From NCBI GenBank assembly GCA_964641545.1, contig CAZXLT010000006.1, positions 1 through 51,318 of the forward strand: a stretch of DNA of 51,318 bases. Reading direction: 5' to 3'. Under the pieces are notes generated by a model that did not search any database, was not told where the DNA came from, and worked only from the letters and a program-made list of their open reading frames with translations. This document shows, piece by piece, positions 31,508 through 39,297 of this stretch (positions are counted from its first letter, which is position 1; each line of letters starts with the position of its first letter). A program made the position numbers and the translations under genes. The DNA is from CAZXLT01 sp964641545 (GTDB taxonomy: Bacteria > Patescibacteriota > Saccharimonadia > Saccharimonadales > AWTP1-31).

Positions 31508-34006
31508 ATGAAGCGCTACAATCCAAAAGAGATTGAGCCGAAGTGGCAAAAAATCTGGCGAGAGACAAATGCTTACACGGCTGATCTAAAAAGTTCTAAA
31601 CCAACATATTTTTCTTTTGGCATGTTCAACTACCCAAGCGGTAATTTGCATGTCGGTCATGCTATGAATTTTACGATCAGTGACGTTATGTCGCGATTCA
31701 AACGTCAGCAGGGATTTGAAAGTTATCATCCGGTTGGTTGGGACTCGTTTGGACTTCCCGCAGAAAATTACGCTATTAAAGCTGGTATTTCACCACAGGA
31801 GAGCATGGCACAGCTGATTCCTAATTACCGCGAGAAATATCAGGCTATGGGTTGGAGTGACGACTGGGAAAAAGAAATAACCACCAGTGAGCCCGAGTAT
31901 TACAAATGGACGCAATGGATTTTTGTAAAAATGCACGAACACGGACTAGCTTACCAAGATAGCCGATGGCAATGGTGGTGCACCAAGTGTCAGACTGTGT
32001 TAGCCAACGAGCAAGTTATAGATGGTAAGTGTTGGCGGCACGACGGCGCCGATGATCCAATTGTTGAAAAGAAAGAAGTCAAACAGTGGTTCTTTAAGAT
32101 AACAGACTACGCAGACGAGCTGCTCGACGCCACAGACTCGTTGAATTGGACGCCAAGCGTTAAACTGGCGCAAAAGAACTGGATTGGACGCAAGCAGGGC
32201 ATAGAAATCACTTACGACATTGAAGGCGCAAACAAATCCTGTTCTGTAACCTGTTTTACCACGCGTCCTGACACCAATTTTGGTGCGACATTTATTGTTA
32301 TTTCACCCGAACATGAGTTGGTCGAACGTCTGGTATCTGGAGAGCTGACCGCAGATGCGAAGCCAGATGTCGCTAAAATCAAGAAATATGTTCGTGCTTC
32401 GCAGTCAAAGACCGAGGTTGAGCGTCAACAAGAAGGACGTAAGAAAACAGGAGTGTTTACAGGACTGCATGCCATAAACATGCTCAATGGCCGTAGGCTT
32501 CCAATCTGGATTGCTGACTTTGTACTTGCCGGTTTTGGCACTGGCGCTGTGGTTGGCGTTCCGGGGCACGATCTACGTGATTTCGAGTTCGCTAAGGCCT
32601 TTGACCTGCCAATTGAGCGCGTGGTTGTGGGGGCTGATAATAACGACGCTGCCATCACAGAAAGCAGCCAAGTTCAAGAAGAGTCGGGCACCATGATCAA
32701 TTCTGGTTTTCTAAATGGCCTAGAGATACACGACGCAACTGAGAAAATGATGGATCACATGGAAGAGAAGGGCATGGGTGAGCGCGTCACGACATATCGT
32801 ATGCGCGACTGGAGTGTGAGTCGCCAGCGTTACTGGGGCGCGCCAATTCCAGTTGTGCATTGTCCTGATTGTGGACCAGTTGTCTTGAGTGAAAAGGATC
32901 TTCCGGTAGTTTTACCAGAGCTAACCGATTTTAAGCCCAGTGGCGATGGTCGCAGTGCATTGGCACGAGCCAAAGATTGGCTCACGACAACATGCCCTAA
33001 ATGTAAGGGTCCGGCCGAGCGTGAAACCGACACCATGGATACATATGTCGACAGTGCGTGGTATATGCTTCGCTACCTAGACCCTCATAATCAGTCAAGT
33101 ATTTTCGATACGGACATTGCAAACAAGTGGATGCCAGTTAATTTCTATAATGGTGCAGATCATGCAACAGCGCATCTGCTCTACGCACGTTTTATTACGC
33201 GCTTTTTCCACAAAATCGGTCTTGTAAATGAGCCGGAACCATTTAAACAGATGCTCTACAACGGAAAAGTCACCGCACAAGATGGTAGCTTCTTCTCGAA
33301 AACAAAGGGCAATGGACCGGACCCTGTCGAGATTATTAACAGTGGGTACGGCGCTGATGCGCTCAGGACGTATCTAATGTTTGCTGCGCCACTAGAGATG
33401 GGCGCGCGTTGGGATCCGCAAGGCGTGCCAGGAACACATCGCTTTTTGTCTCGATTATGGAATCTCGCCCAGGAGTACCTCGAGCAAACACCGGTTGAGC
33501 TTGATCAGGCCGCAGACAAAAAGTTGCTGGGAGTTGTGCATAAGGCAGCGCAGAAGGTAACCGAGGACATAGAAGCTAATCGATTTAATACTGCTATTGC
33601 GGCGAGTATGGAAGCCGTTAACAAGCTGTACTTGCTCAAAACATCCATTCCTTTTGGTAAATCCGCTCAGTGGCAAGAAGCCCTAGAGTTTTTAGTTATG
33701 CTAGTTGCACCATTCGCGCCGCATATTGCGGATGAACTATGGCAACAACTTGGTCACAGTGACAGCGTCAATAAAGATCACTGGCCTGATGTCGATCAGG
33801 CGTATCTACAGGATGACTTAATCACGCTTGTAGTACAGGTCAATGGTAAGTTGAGGGCTCAGCTGCAACTGCCTGCAAACGTTAGTAAAGAAGATGCTCT
33901 ATATGCCGCAAAACAAGATGCACATGTTTTAAGTTTCACTGAAGGCAAGTCGATCAAAAAAGAAATCTTTGTCCCTGGTAAGCTTATAAATTTGGTCGTT
34001 AGCTAG
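31508..34006 (+). CDS. leuS: Leucyl-tRNA synthetase
   Basis: This 832-residue class I synthetase charges tRNA-Leu. NYPSGNLHVGHAMNF holds the HIGH motif (about residues 47-51), followed by a Cys/His zinc site (CTKCQT ... CWRHDG). The CP1 editing domain has TTRPDTNFGATF and VVGVPGHDLRDFEFA, so editing is likely retained. The KMSKS loop is altered to FFSKTKGN (about residue 594): the first Lys is lost while the second is kept. WDSFGLPAENYAIK is conserved. TATAAT (31494-31499) lies 8 nt before the ATG. Confidence 0.96.
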   Translation: MKRYNPKEIEPKWQKIWRETNAYTADLKSSKPTYFSFGMFNYPSGNLHVGHAMNFTISDVMSRFKRQQGFESYHPVGWDSFGLPAENYAIKAGISPQESMAQLIPNYREKYQAMGWSDDWEKEITTSEPEYYKWTQWIFVKMHEHGLAYQDSRWQWWCTKCQTVLANEQVIDGKCWRHDGADDPIVEKKEVKQWFFKITDYADELLDATDSLNWTPSVKLAQKNWIGRKQGIEITYDIEGANKSCSVTCFTTRPDTNFGATFIVISPEHELVERLVSGELTADAKPDVAKIKKYVRASQSKTEVERQQEGRKKTGVFTGLHAINMLNGRRLPIWIADFVLAGFGTGAVVGVPGHDLRDFEFAKAFDLPIERVVVGADNNDAAITESSQVQEESGTMINSGFLNGLEIHDATEKMMDHMEEKGMGERVTTYRMRDWSVSRQRYWGAPIPVVHCPDCGPVVLSEKDLPVVLPELTDFKPSGDGRSALARAKDWLTTTCPKCKGPAERETDTMDTYVDSAWYMLRYLDPHNQSSIFDTDIANKWMPVNFYNGADHATAHLLYARFITRFFHKIGLVNEPEPFKQMLYNGKVTAQDGSFFSKTKGNGPDPVEIINSGYGADALRTYLMFAAPLEMGARWDPQGVPGTHRFLSRLWNLAQEYLEQTPVELDQAADKKLLGVVHKAAQKVTEDIEANRFNTAIAASMEAVNKLYLLKTSIPFGKSAQWQEALEFLVMLVAPFAPHIADELWQQLGHSDSVNKDHWPDVDQAYLQDDLITLVVQVNGKLRAQLQLPANVSKEDALYAAKQDAHVLSFTEGKSIKKEIFVPGKLINLVVS

Positions 34007-34012
34007 GTTGGG

Positions 34013-34474
34013 CTAATTACTAGCAGCTGAATGTTCGGCCACTAGTGCGTCGGCGTCATTGATATTACTGACTCCACAAATCTCCACACTTCCATCTGAT
34101 AAATCATCGACCCATTCAGCATGTGTTAGGTTTTCACGAAATAGCTCATTGTCCAGCGTGGTGGCTACTTCTGTTATTGTGGCACCAAGCTCGCTAGTCG
34201 AATACACTTTGCATGAGTTTGGCTCTAGATCCTCAATCCAGCTTGACCCAAATGTAAATACTGCAGCTCCAAGTGCCATCGTGCCAACTGCGACTCCGCA
34301 CATGACTCGGCGGCCAATTCGTTGCCAGCGCTGAAGACACTCAACACTCATCCGTACTGGCAAGGGCTCCCTAAGCACGATTTCGCACCACAAGTGACCA
34401 GCCCAAACACTTGGCCGCTCTTTGGGGGAGAGTGGCATTGGTCCAGGAGCGGGAAGTTTATTTGGGGCTGACAT
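34013..34474 (-). CDS. Membrane-anchored hypothetical protein
   Basis: This 153-residue protein has a Pro-rich cytoplasmic N-terminus (about residues 1-55), one membrane helix (about 57-75) and an acidic outer domain. The outer domain has two cysteines (NSCKVYS, VEICGVS) that may form a disulfide. I recognise no family. Its layout resembles the neighbour at 34610. TATTGT on this strand lies 7 nt before the ATG, so it is likely leaderless. It converges on leuS with 6 nt between stops. Confidence 0.62.
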   Translation of the reverse strand: MSAPNKLPAPGPMPLSPKERPSVWAGHLWCEIVLREPLPVRMSVECLQRWQRIGRRVMCGVAVGTMALGAAVFTFGSSWIEDLEPNSCKVYSTSELGATITEVATTLDNELFRENLTHAEWVDDLSDGSVEICGVSNINDADALVAEHSAASN

Positions 34475-34609
34475 TTGCCCTACAATAAACTAACTACTGC
34501 CCAAGGTCAATGCGAGACGCAATCCATCATTACATGAATAAATCAAGTACTATGCGGGGGCTTGTATGCAGTCACCAGTCACGTAGAGCCACCTGATGGA
34601 GTGTAAGAG

Positions 34610-35284
34610 TTACTGACCACCGGTGCCGAGCGTGTACGGTGCGGCGACACAAAAGCCGAATGTCGCTGCGTTGTCACCAGCCAATAAGTCTTTGCCACCA
34701 TTTATTGCTGCAGCAGCGTCTTGTAGCCGAGTTGCAACTGTATCGAGCTCGCCTGGTGCAAATTCATATGGCTGATACGCAACATCGTCATTATCGCTCT
34801 GGGCAGTACCCGGAATTGCCACCACAGTATCGCTCAGGCCAATTTGTGCAATGCGGTTGTAGGACCAACCATCATTAATACGAATCGCTCGTGATTCCCC
34901 AAAGCAGTGAAATGCCACACCAGTTTCCCCGTCATCCACAGAGGTATAGCCAGTTGGTTCGGCGCCTCCAATAAGCGCGTCAAGACTCGGGCCCCAATTC
35001 TCGCCAGGCTCATGATTGGGCTCGACGGTAGTCGTTGATGTGTTGCCTGTTGTTTGGGGCGGAATCGCCTTATCGCTAGTACAGCCAAGAGCCATTAGTG
35101 AAAGCGCGGCCAAAGTAACGCCAGTAGCTATCTTGCGCTTATTACGTATCATAAAGTCGTAACCAGCGTCGACAGCGCGAGACCACAAGCCAGGACGCTC
35201 ATACGCTAAAAGTTCCGGGCGCAAGGTGGTCGGAGTTGTCTCGACTTGTCCAATAGGACGCAGTGTGGTGGTTTGAAAAGACAT
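34610..35284 (-). CDS. Probable membrane or lipoprotein of unknown function
   Basis: This 224-residue protein has a 50-residue soluble N-terminus, a hydrophobic segment (about 52-67) ending in LMALGC, and a Thr-rich linker (TTGNTSTTTVEP). An outer domain follows with two cysteines (FHCFGES, FGFCVAAP). LMALGC is a good lipobox. The ATG at 35152 (MIRNKRK...) would give an ideal lipoprotein signal peptide, so the true start is uncertain. No family is recognised. It probably pairs with the similar protein at 34013. Confidence 0.6.
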   Translation of the reverse strand: MSFQTTTLRPIGQVETTPTTLRPELLAYERPGLWSRAVDAGYDFMIRNKRKIATGVTLAALSLMALGCTSDKAIPPQTTGNTSTTTVEPNHEPGENWGPSLDALIGGAEPTGYTSVDDGETGVAFHCFGESRAIRINDGWSYNRIAQIGLSDTVVAIPGTAQSDNDDVAYQPYEFAPGELDTVATRLQDAAAAINGGKDLLAGDNAATFGFCVAAPYTLGTGGQ

Positions 35285-35340
35285 AAGACAGTAATTCTAC
35301 ACTATAATCAATAAAAAGTCAAATATTTTCGTATTACTAC

Positions 35341-35369
35341 TTGAGTTTATTAGTGTAACAGAGTATACT
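35341..35369 (+). promoter_or_regulatory. Promoter of rpmF
   Basis: TTGAGT (35341-35346), a 17-nt spacer and TATACT (35364-35369). The leader is about 40 nt and contains AAGGAG (35401-35406) before the ATG at 35415. Confidence 0.75.
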
Positions 35370-35414
35370 AGCGTTTAACTCATTAATAAATCTTGTAACC
35401 AAGGAGTTTTCTAT

Positions 35415-35567
35415 ATGGGTAAACCCAAGAAGCGAACTACACCACGTCGCACTGGAAGCCGCCGGAGTCACCTGGTGGTTAAATTGGCTCGTTCTGTAAA
35501 CGCCAAGTCACCTGTCAAGGCGTATACAACTGCTCGCGAAAGTGCCAAGACTAAAGTCAAAGCGTAG
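35415..35567 (+). CDS. rpmF: Ribosomal protein bL32, zinc-free short form
   Basis: This 50-residue, very basic protein begins MGKPKKRTTPRRTGSRRSHL, matching the conserved start of bL32 (VPKRRTSKSRR...RRSH). Ordinary bL32 continues with a four-cysteine zinc ribbon. Here there is no cysteine and the remainder is Lys/Ala/Thr-rich. It has a good promoter, an AAGGAG Shine-Dalgarno 8 nt upstream and is followed by nusB. It is probably a constituent of the large subunit in a reduced CPR ribosome. Confidence 0.82.
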   Translation: MGKPKKRTTPRRTGSRRSHLVVKLARSVNAKSPVKAYTTARESAKTKVKA

Positions 35568-35626
35568 TTTCAGCTTGTAGGCTATAATAGAATAGCTTGA
35601 CCATAAGCATATAGGATATTAACAAT

Positions 35627-36100
35627 ATGGCTTCAAATCGTCACCTCGGTCGAATTTTGGCACTTCAAACTCTGTATGAGCACGAGTTTCGTCATGACTG
35701 TGGTGACGCGACGACCATTAACGATATCCTAACCCGAAATCTTGATCGCTACAAAGACACGGTTGATGACCAGGAGTTTATTCGTAAACTTGTTGCTGGC
35801 ATTTACGAGCATGCTACGGAGCTTGATACTTTATTGCAACCAGTTGCTCCAGAATGGCCAATCGACCAGATAGCACGGGTTGATCGAATTGTGCTACGTA
35901 TGGGCCTGTTTGAGCTTATTGAAGGTCAAGACATTCCTGCCAAGGTAGTCATTAACGAGGCTGTTGAGCTAGCAAAAGCGTTCGGCGGCGATAACAGCTC
36001 AAAATTCATTAATGGGGTGTTAGGAACACTCCTAAAACAGCACGAAACGGAGCCAATACTGCTTGCTGGCTCGTCTAAAGTAGCGAAGGCAAAGAAATAA
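35627..36100 (+). CDS. nusB: Transcription antitermination/RNA-binding factor NusB
   Basis: This 157-residue protein is NusB: MASNRHLGRILALQTLYEHE at the start, PEWPIDQIARVDRIVLRMGL in the middle, and VINEAVELAKAFGGDNSSKF at the C-terminal half. NusB with NusE/S10 binds boxA RNA and supports rRNA antitermination. A TATAAT at 35583 lies far upstream, so this gene has a leader of about 40 nt, or is co-transcribed with rpmF. The stop shares one base with the next ATG (taATGa). The end is basic (KVAKAKK). Confidence 0.9.
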   Translation: MASNRHLGRILALQTLYEHEFRHDCGDATTINDILTRNLDRYKDTVDDQEFIRKLVAGIYEHATELDTLLQPVAPEWPIDQIARVDRIVLRMGLFELIEGQDIPAKVVINEAVELAKAFGGDNSSKFINGVLGTLLKQHETEPILLAGSSKVAKAKK

Positions 36101-36600
36101 TGAAGCGACCAAAACCTATCCAGAATTTTAAGAAATTTGTTAATCGACGTCGCCCTGCAATTAGCGAAGTTGTTCGTGAGCCAACCGCTGGTGGTATTGT
36201 ATTTCGACATAATCCAAAAAATAAGCACGTTGAGATACTGCTCATTCAAGATGCCAAAAATCGGTGGACAATTCCAAAAGGGCATATTGAAGAAGGCGAA
36301 TCTGCTAAACAAACTGCACAACGAGAAATTGGTGAAGAAACAGGACTGGCGGAAATGAAAGTGCTCAACTGGTTAGGCAAAATAAACTTTCGCTATCGCC
36401 GTACAAACAGTCTGGTGCTTATGACTACCGAGATTTTCCTGGTTAAGGCGCTTGGTGATACCGATGCGCTGCAGCCCGAAGAATGGATGAATGGTATAAA
36501 GTGGTTTCCTGCAAACGAAGCGCTTGATAAAATTGCCTACGAAGATATAGAAAAACTTATTTTGTTAGCAATGAAGAACATTCGAGATGCAAGACTATAG
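36100..36600 (+). CDS. Nudix hydrolase, Ap4A-hydrolase-like
   Basis: This 166-residue protein has a Nudix box in PKGHIEEGESAKQTAQREIG plus EETGL (about residues 65-88). The upstream string TAGGIVFRH and downstream WLGKINFRYRR match Ap4A hydrolase/NUDT2-like proteins. The N-terminus is basic (KRPKPIQNFKKFVNRRR) and may bind RNA. It sits between nusB and rnc with 1-nt and 14-nt overlaps, so an RNA-related role such as 5'-end processing is possible but unproven. Confidence 0.85.
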   Translation: MKRPKPIQNFKKFVNRRRPAISEVVREPTAGGIVFRHNPKNKHVEILLIQDAKNRWTIPKGHIEEGESAKQTAQREIGEETGLAEMKVLNWLGKINFRYRRTNSLVLMTTEIFLVKALGDTDALQPEEWMNGIKWFPANEALDKIAYEDIEKLILLAMKNIRDARL

Positions 36601-37306
36601 TCCATATAAACAATTTGCCAAGGATGTGCTCGGTGTCGACTTTAACGACATTGATCTACTAGTAACAGCCTTCACCCACCGCTCATACGTAAACGAGCAC
36701 CGCAAAACTGTCCAGGTGCATAACGAACGCTTAGAGTTCTTAGGAGATGCTGTATTAGAGCTTGTTGTCACAAATTTTCTCTATACTAACTACTCAGAGC
36801 CAGAAGGCGTGCTGACTAATTGGCGCAGCGCATTAGTGCGCACAGAAAGTATTAGCGAAGCTGCTTCGCGCGAAAATTTCGAGCCATTACTCCGCTTAAG
36901 TCGAGGTGAAAGGCGAGGAACCGATCGGGCTCGAGCACAAATCTTAGCTAACTCCTATGAGGCAGTCGTCGGAGCTTTGTATCTCGACCAAGGGTTTGAG
37001 GCCGCGGCTCGGTTTATTGATCGAACAATTCTGTCTACCTTCCAGTCAATCCTTGATAACGGTTCCTGGATGGATTCCAAGTCGCACCTACAGGAAGTCG
37101 CACAAAGTATTGATGGCCAAACACCTGTCTATAAGGTGTTAAGCGAAGAAGGACCTGACCACGAAAAAGTCTTTCAAGTCGGAGTCTTTGTTAATGGTGA
37201 GCTAAAGGGTCAGGGCAGTGGTCCGAGTAAGCAAGCAGGTCAACAAAAAGCAGCAGAACAGGCACTTGCAGCCTATCAATCGGCAAACAGGGGTGCAAAG
37301 CGTTGA
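36587..37306 (+). CDS. rnc: Ribonuclease III
   Basis: This 239-residue protein is RNase III: catalytic signature NERLEFLGDAVLELVV (about residues 47-61) with the acidic metal ligands, a second acidic patch in NSYEAVVGALYLDQGF (about 122-138), and a C-terminal double-stranded RNA-binding domain (FVNGELKGQGSGPSKQAGQQ, about 200-220). It processes rRNA precursors and structured RNAs. The start lies 14 nt inside the Nudix gene. Next to rpsP it completes a compact RNA-metabolism block. Confidence 0.95.
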   Translation: MQDYSPYKQFAKDVLGVDFNDIDLLVTAFTHRSYVNEHRKTVQVHNERLEFLGDAVLELVVTNFLYTNYSEPEGVLTNWRSALVRTESISEAASRENFEPLLRLSRGERRGTDRARAQILANSYEAVVGALYLDQGFEAAARFIDRTILSTFQSILDNGSWMDSKSHLQEVAQSIDGQTPVYKVLSEEGPDHEKVFQVGVFVNGELKGQGSGPSKQAGQQKAAEQALAAYQSANRGAKR

Positions 37307-37331
37307 CTTTTATGCCCGTTACCTCTATAAT
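37303..37331 (+). promoter_or_regulatory. Promoter of rpsP
   Basis: TTGACT (37303-37308), a 17-nt spacer and TATAAT (37326-37331). It overlaps the end of rnc. Confidence 0.82.
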
Positions 37332-37381
37332 TGTTGAAATCTACGTAATAAACCACGGTAAGTAAAGGAAGAAAACAATCT

Positions 37382-37861
37382 ATGCTCGCTATTCGTATGC
37401 AACGAACTGGACGTAAAGGAACAGCAATGTTTCGCGTAATTGTGCAGGATAGTCGCAAGTCACCTAAAAGCGGTCGTATCGTAGCTCAACTCGGTAGTTA
37501 CAACCCGCACAGCAAAGAAACTCAGATCGATAAAGAAAAAATTTCGTTTTATCTTGAGCACGGCGCACAGCCATCTGATCGAATTGCACGACTTCTTAAA
37601 AAAGAAGGGGTCAAGCTGCCAAAATGGGTAAGTCTAGACGCTGACGGTGAACGTTCCACACGAAATCCTGAAAAGCTGCGTAAAAACCGGCCAGCTGATG
37701 CTGAAGCACCTGCAGAGGAATCCAAAGAAGGGCCTGCTGCCGAAAGCGTAGAAGAAACTACGGACGAGAAACCTGCCGAAGCTCAAGACAGTGCTCCCGA
37801 GGCTTCCGCAGAAGAGACTCCAGCGGCCGAAGAGTCTACCCCAGAAAAACCCGCCGAGTAG
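37382..37861 (+). CDS. rpsP: Ribosomal protein bS16 with a long acidic tail
   Basis: The first 85 residues are bS16: MLAIRMQRTGRKGTAMFRVI, then GRIVAQLGSYNPHSKE and YLEHGAQPSDRIARLLKKEG. The remaining 70 residues are rich in Glu, Ala and Pro (EAPAEESKEGPAAES and similar), a low-complexity acidic extension absent from most bS16. AAAGGAAG supports the start. The gene begins the rpsP-khpA-trmD block. The tail may serve as an interaction or spacer region (inference). Confidence 0.93.
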   Translation: MLAIRMQRTGRKGTAMFRVIVQDSRKSPKSGRIVAQLGSYNPHSKETQIDKEKISFYLEHGAQPSDRIARLLKKEGVKLPKWVSLDADGERSTRNPEKLRKNRPADAEAPAEESKEGPAAESVEETTDEKPAEAQDSAPEASAEETPAAEESTPEKPAE

Positions 37862-37871
37862 TCAAGGTATC

Positions 37872-37905
37872 ACTCGTATTTGGTATAATTGCAATTGTTA
37901 CGAGT
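37872..37905. promoter_or_regulatory. khpA promoter flanked by an inverted repeat
   Basis: ACTCGTA (37872-37878) and TACGAGT (37899-37905) are perfect inverted repeats flanking TATAAT (37884-37889), which is preceded by an extended TGG. The placement suits an operator over the -10 region. Confidence 0.5.
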
Positions 37906-37944
37906 AGATGTTACTGAAATTTCACTAAAGGAAGGAATTCTGTC

Positions 37945-38412
37945 ATGAGTAGTATTGACCAGCAGTTTGTAGAGTTCGTTGTTAAATCACTAGTAAGCAA
38001 CCCTGATGCAGTTTCGATTGTTCGAAGTGTTGATGAAAAAGGTGTGCTTATAGAGCTCACAGTTGATCCTGAGGATTTAGGGCGAATCATTGGTAAGCGG
38101 GGTGCAACTGCGCAAAGCCTACGAACGCTACTTCGAGCACTCGGAACTAAAAACGAAGCACGATACAACCTCAAAATTGTAGACAACGGTCCCGAAGACG
38201 CGCGACGACCGCGTTCAGACCGTACCGAGTCTGTTTCAGCTAGCTCTGACTCAGCTGAGTCTGCGGATAATGCTCCTGTTGATGACGATGACGAATCGCC
38301 AGAACCAGTCGTTACGTCACCAGATGTTGACAATGAAGAAGTTGTGTCTTCAAGCGATGTGGTCAGCAAGACGCGCAAAGAACTCGAAGATTTAGACGAT
38401 CTTGATATATAA
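37945..38412 (+). CDS. khpA: KH-domain RNA-binding protein KhpA with acidic extension
   Basis: Residues 1-75 match KhpA/YlqC: QFVEFVVKSLVSNPDAVSI, LTVDPEDLGRIIGKRGATAQ with the GxxG loop (GKRG), SLRTLLRALG. KhpA is a small RNA-binding protein, commonly between rpsP and rimM/trmD. Here it has an additional 80-residue Ser/Asp/Glu-rich acidic C-terminus, usually absent. AAGGAAGGA supports the ATG. A second promoter begins just before its stop (38402). Confidence 0.9.
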   Translation: MSSIDQQFVEFVVKSLVSNPDAVSIVRSVDEKGVLIELTVDPEDLGRIIGKRGATAQSLRTLLRALGTKNEARYNLKIVDNGPEDARRPRSDRTESVSASSDSAESADNAPVDDDDESPEPVVTSPDVDNEEVVSSSDVVSKTRKELEDLDDLDI

Positions 38413-38430
38413 AACGTAGCTTGGTATACT
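38402..38430 (+). promoter_or_regulatory. Promoter of the candidate RNA after khpA
   Basis: TTGATA (38402-38407), a 17-nt spacer and TATACT (38425-38430). It overlaps the khpA stop codon. Confidence 0.7.
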
Positions 38431-38435
38431 CTTCA

Positions 38436-38552
38436 TTAGTCGAACAGACTAGTTCTTAAAAAAACAAAATGAGAAGCTCAATGCGAGCCATTCGTACAAC
38501 GAGTGGGAGCTTTATGTGACAGACGGAACCCTAAATATAAAGGGTTCTTTTT
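38436..38552 (+). ncRNA. Candidate small structured RNA between khpA and a methyltransferase-like gene
   Basis: TAGTC/GACTA (38437-38451) forms a short hairpin. AAGCTC (38474-38479) pairs with GAGCTT (38507-38512). Inside it, CCATTCGT (38488-38495) pairs with ACGAGTGG (38499-38506), loop ACA. A terminator, GAACCCT/AGGGTTC with TTTTTGTTT (38526-38556), ends it. Its own promoter lies at 38402. I recognise no family; a leader of the next gene is unlikely, because the terminator precedes a separate promoter. Confidence 0.65.
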
Positions 38553-38556
38553 GTTT
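38526..38556 (+). terminator. Rho-independent terminator of the candidate RNA
   Basis: GAACCCT (38526-38532) pairs with AGGGTTC (38541-38547), loop AAATATAA, followed by a T-run. Confidence 0.8.
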
Positions 38557-38609
38557 ACAGTGTAAAGTTTATATGCTATAATATACATAAATTTGGAGAT
38601 TTCTTTTGC

Positions 38610-39296
38610 ATGGCAATTGACGAAGTATACTCATTGGAGGAACAAGCGTTTGGCCTGGAAGTTGCTGGGACAGAAGAACGCCTGCCTGACGAATATTGGG
38701 TAAACGATTGTGACTTTTTTGGTCCCGTTGGCTACGAAGCGACATGGAACGACCCGAACTCCGAGCCTATATCGCAGTTTTTACAATCAAGACTACATAC
38801 CCTTCCTGACGTAGTGGCGCTAGATATTGCTGGTGGTAGCAATGGAGTTGCATTAGAAGAATTGGTTACGGCGGGCGTGGTTGATCGTGGGCTGTTTACT
38901 AATTACCAAAATAGATGGGAACAACCATTAGGCACAACACTCGAGCAAGTTACCGGTAATCTGGCCCTGCAGGCTACGTGGGATAGTATATTTGATTGGC
39001 AACAACGAAATGCCCCGGAAGGCTTTTCGTTAATTCTACATAGACCACACGGCGCTCTGCAACGCATGCCATACAGTTTTTACGAGCGAGCTGTGCACGC
39101 ATTACTTGACATGACGTCACCAGGCGGAGTGGCGCTCTTGCAGATACCGCTTGCTATTCGTTCAGGATCATCGACTGCAGTAAAAAACCAAATGTGTGAG
39201 AAAATTAATGAAAGAGCCGACGTGGAAAGTGTGGCACTACGCGACGGAATACTTCCTAGTGTTACAATCTGTAAAGTACGTAGTACACTTGTTTAG
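38610..39296 (+). CDS. SAM-dependent methyltransferase-like protein
   Basis: This 228-residue protein has a Rossmann-like start: VVALDIAGGSNGVALEEL (about residues 68-85) resembles the SAM motif I, and later VHALLDMTSPGGVALLQIPL resembles motif IV/V of class I methyltransferases. No acceptor signature is visible. Promoter TATAAT at 38577 with GGAG before the ATG. The stop is 1 nt before trmD, so the two share a transcript. Its place between the rpsP block and trmD suggests an RNA or protein modification role (inference). Confidence 0.6.
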   Translation: MAIDEVYSLEEQAFGLEVAGTEERLPDEYWVNDCDFFGPVGYEATWNDPNSEPISQFLQSRLHTLPDVVALDIAGGSNGVALEELVTAGVVDRGLFTNYQNRWEQPLGTTLEQVTGNLALQATWDSIFDWQQRNAPEGFSLILHRPHGALQRMPYSFYERAVHALLDMTSPGGVALLQIPLAIRSGSSTAVKNQMCEKINERADVESVALRDGILPSVTICKVRSTLV

Positions 39297-39297
39297 T

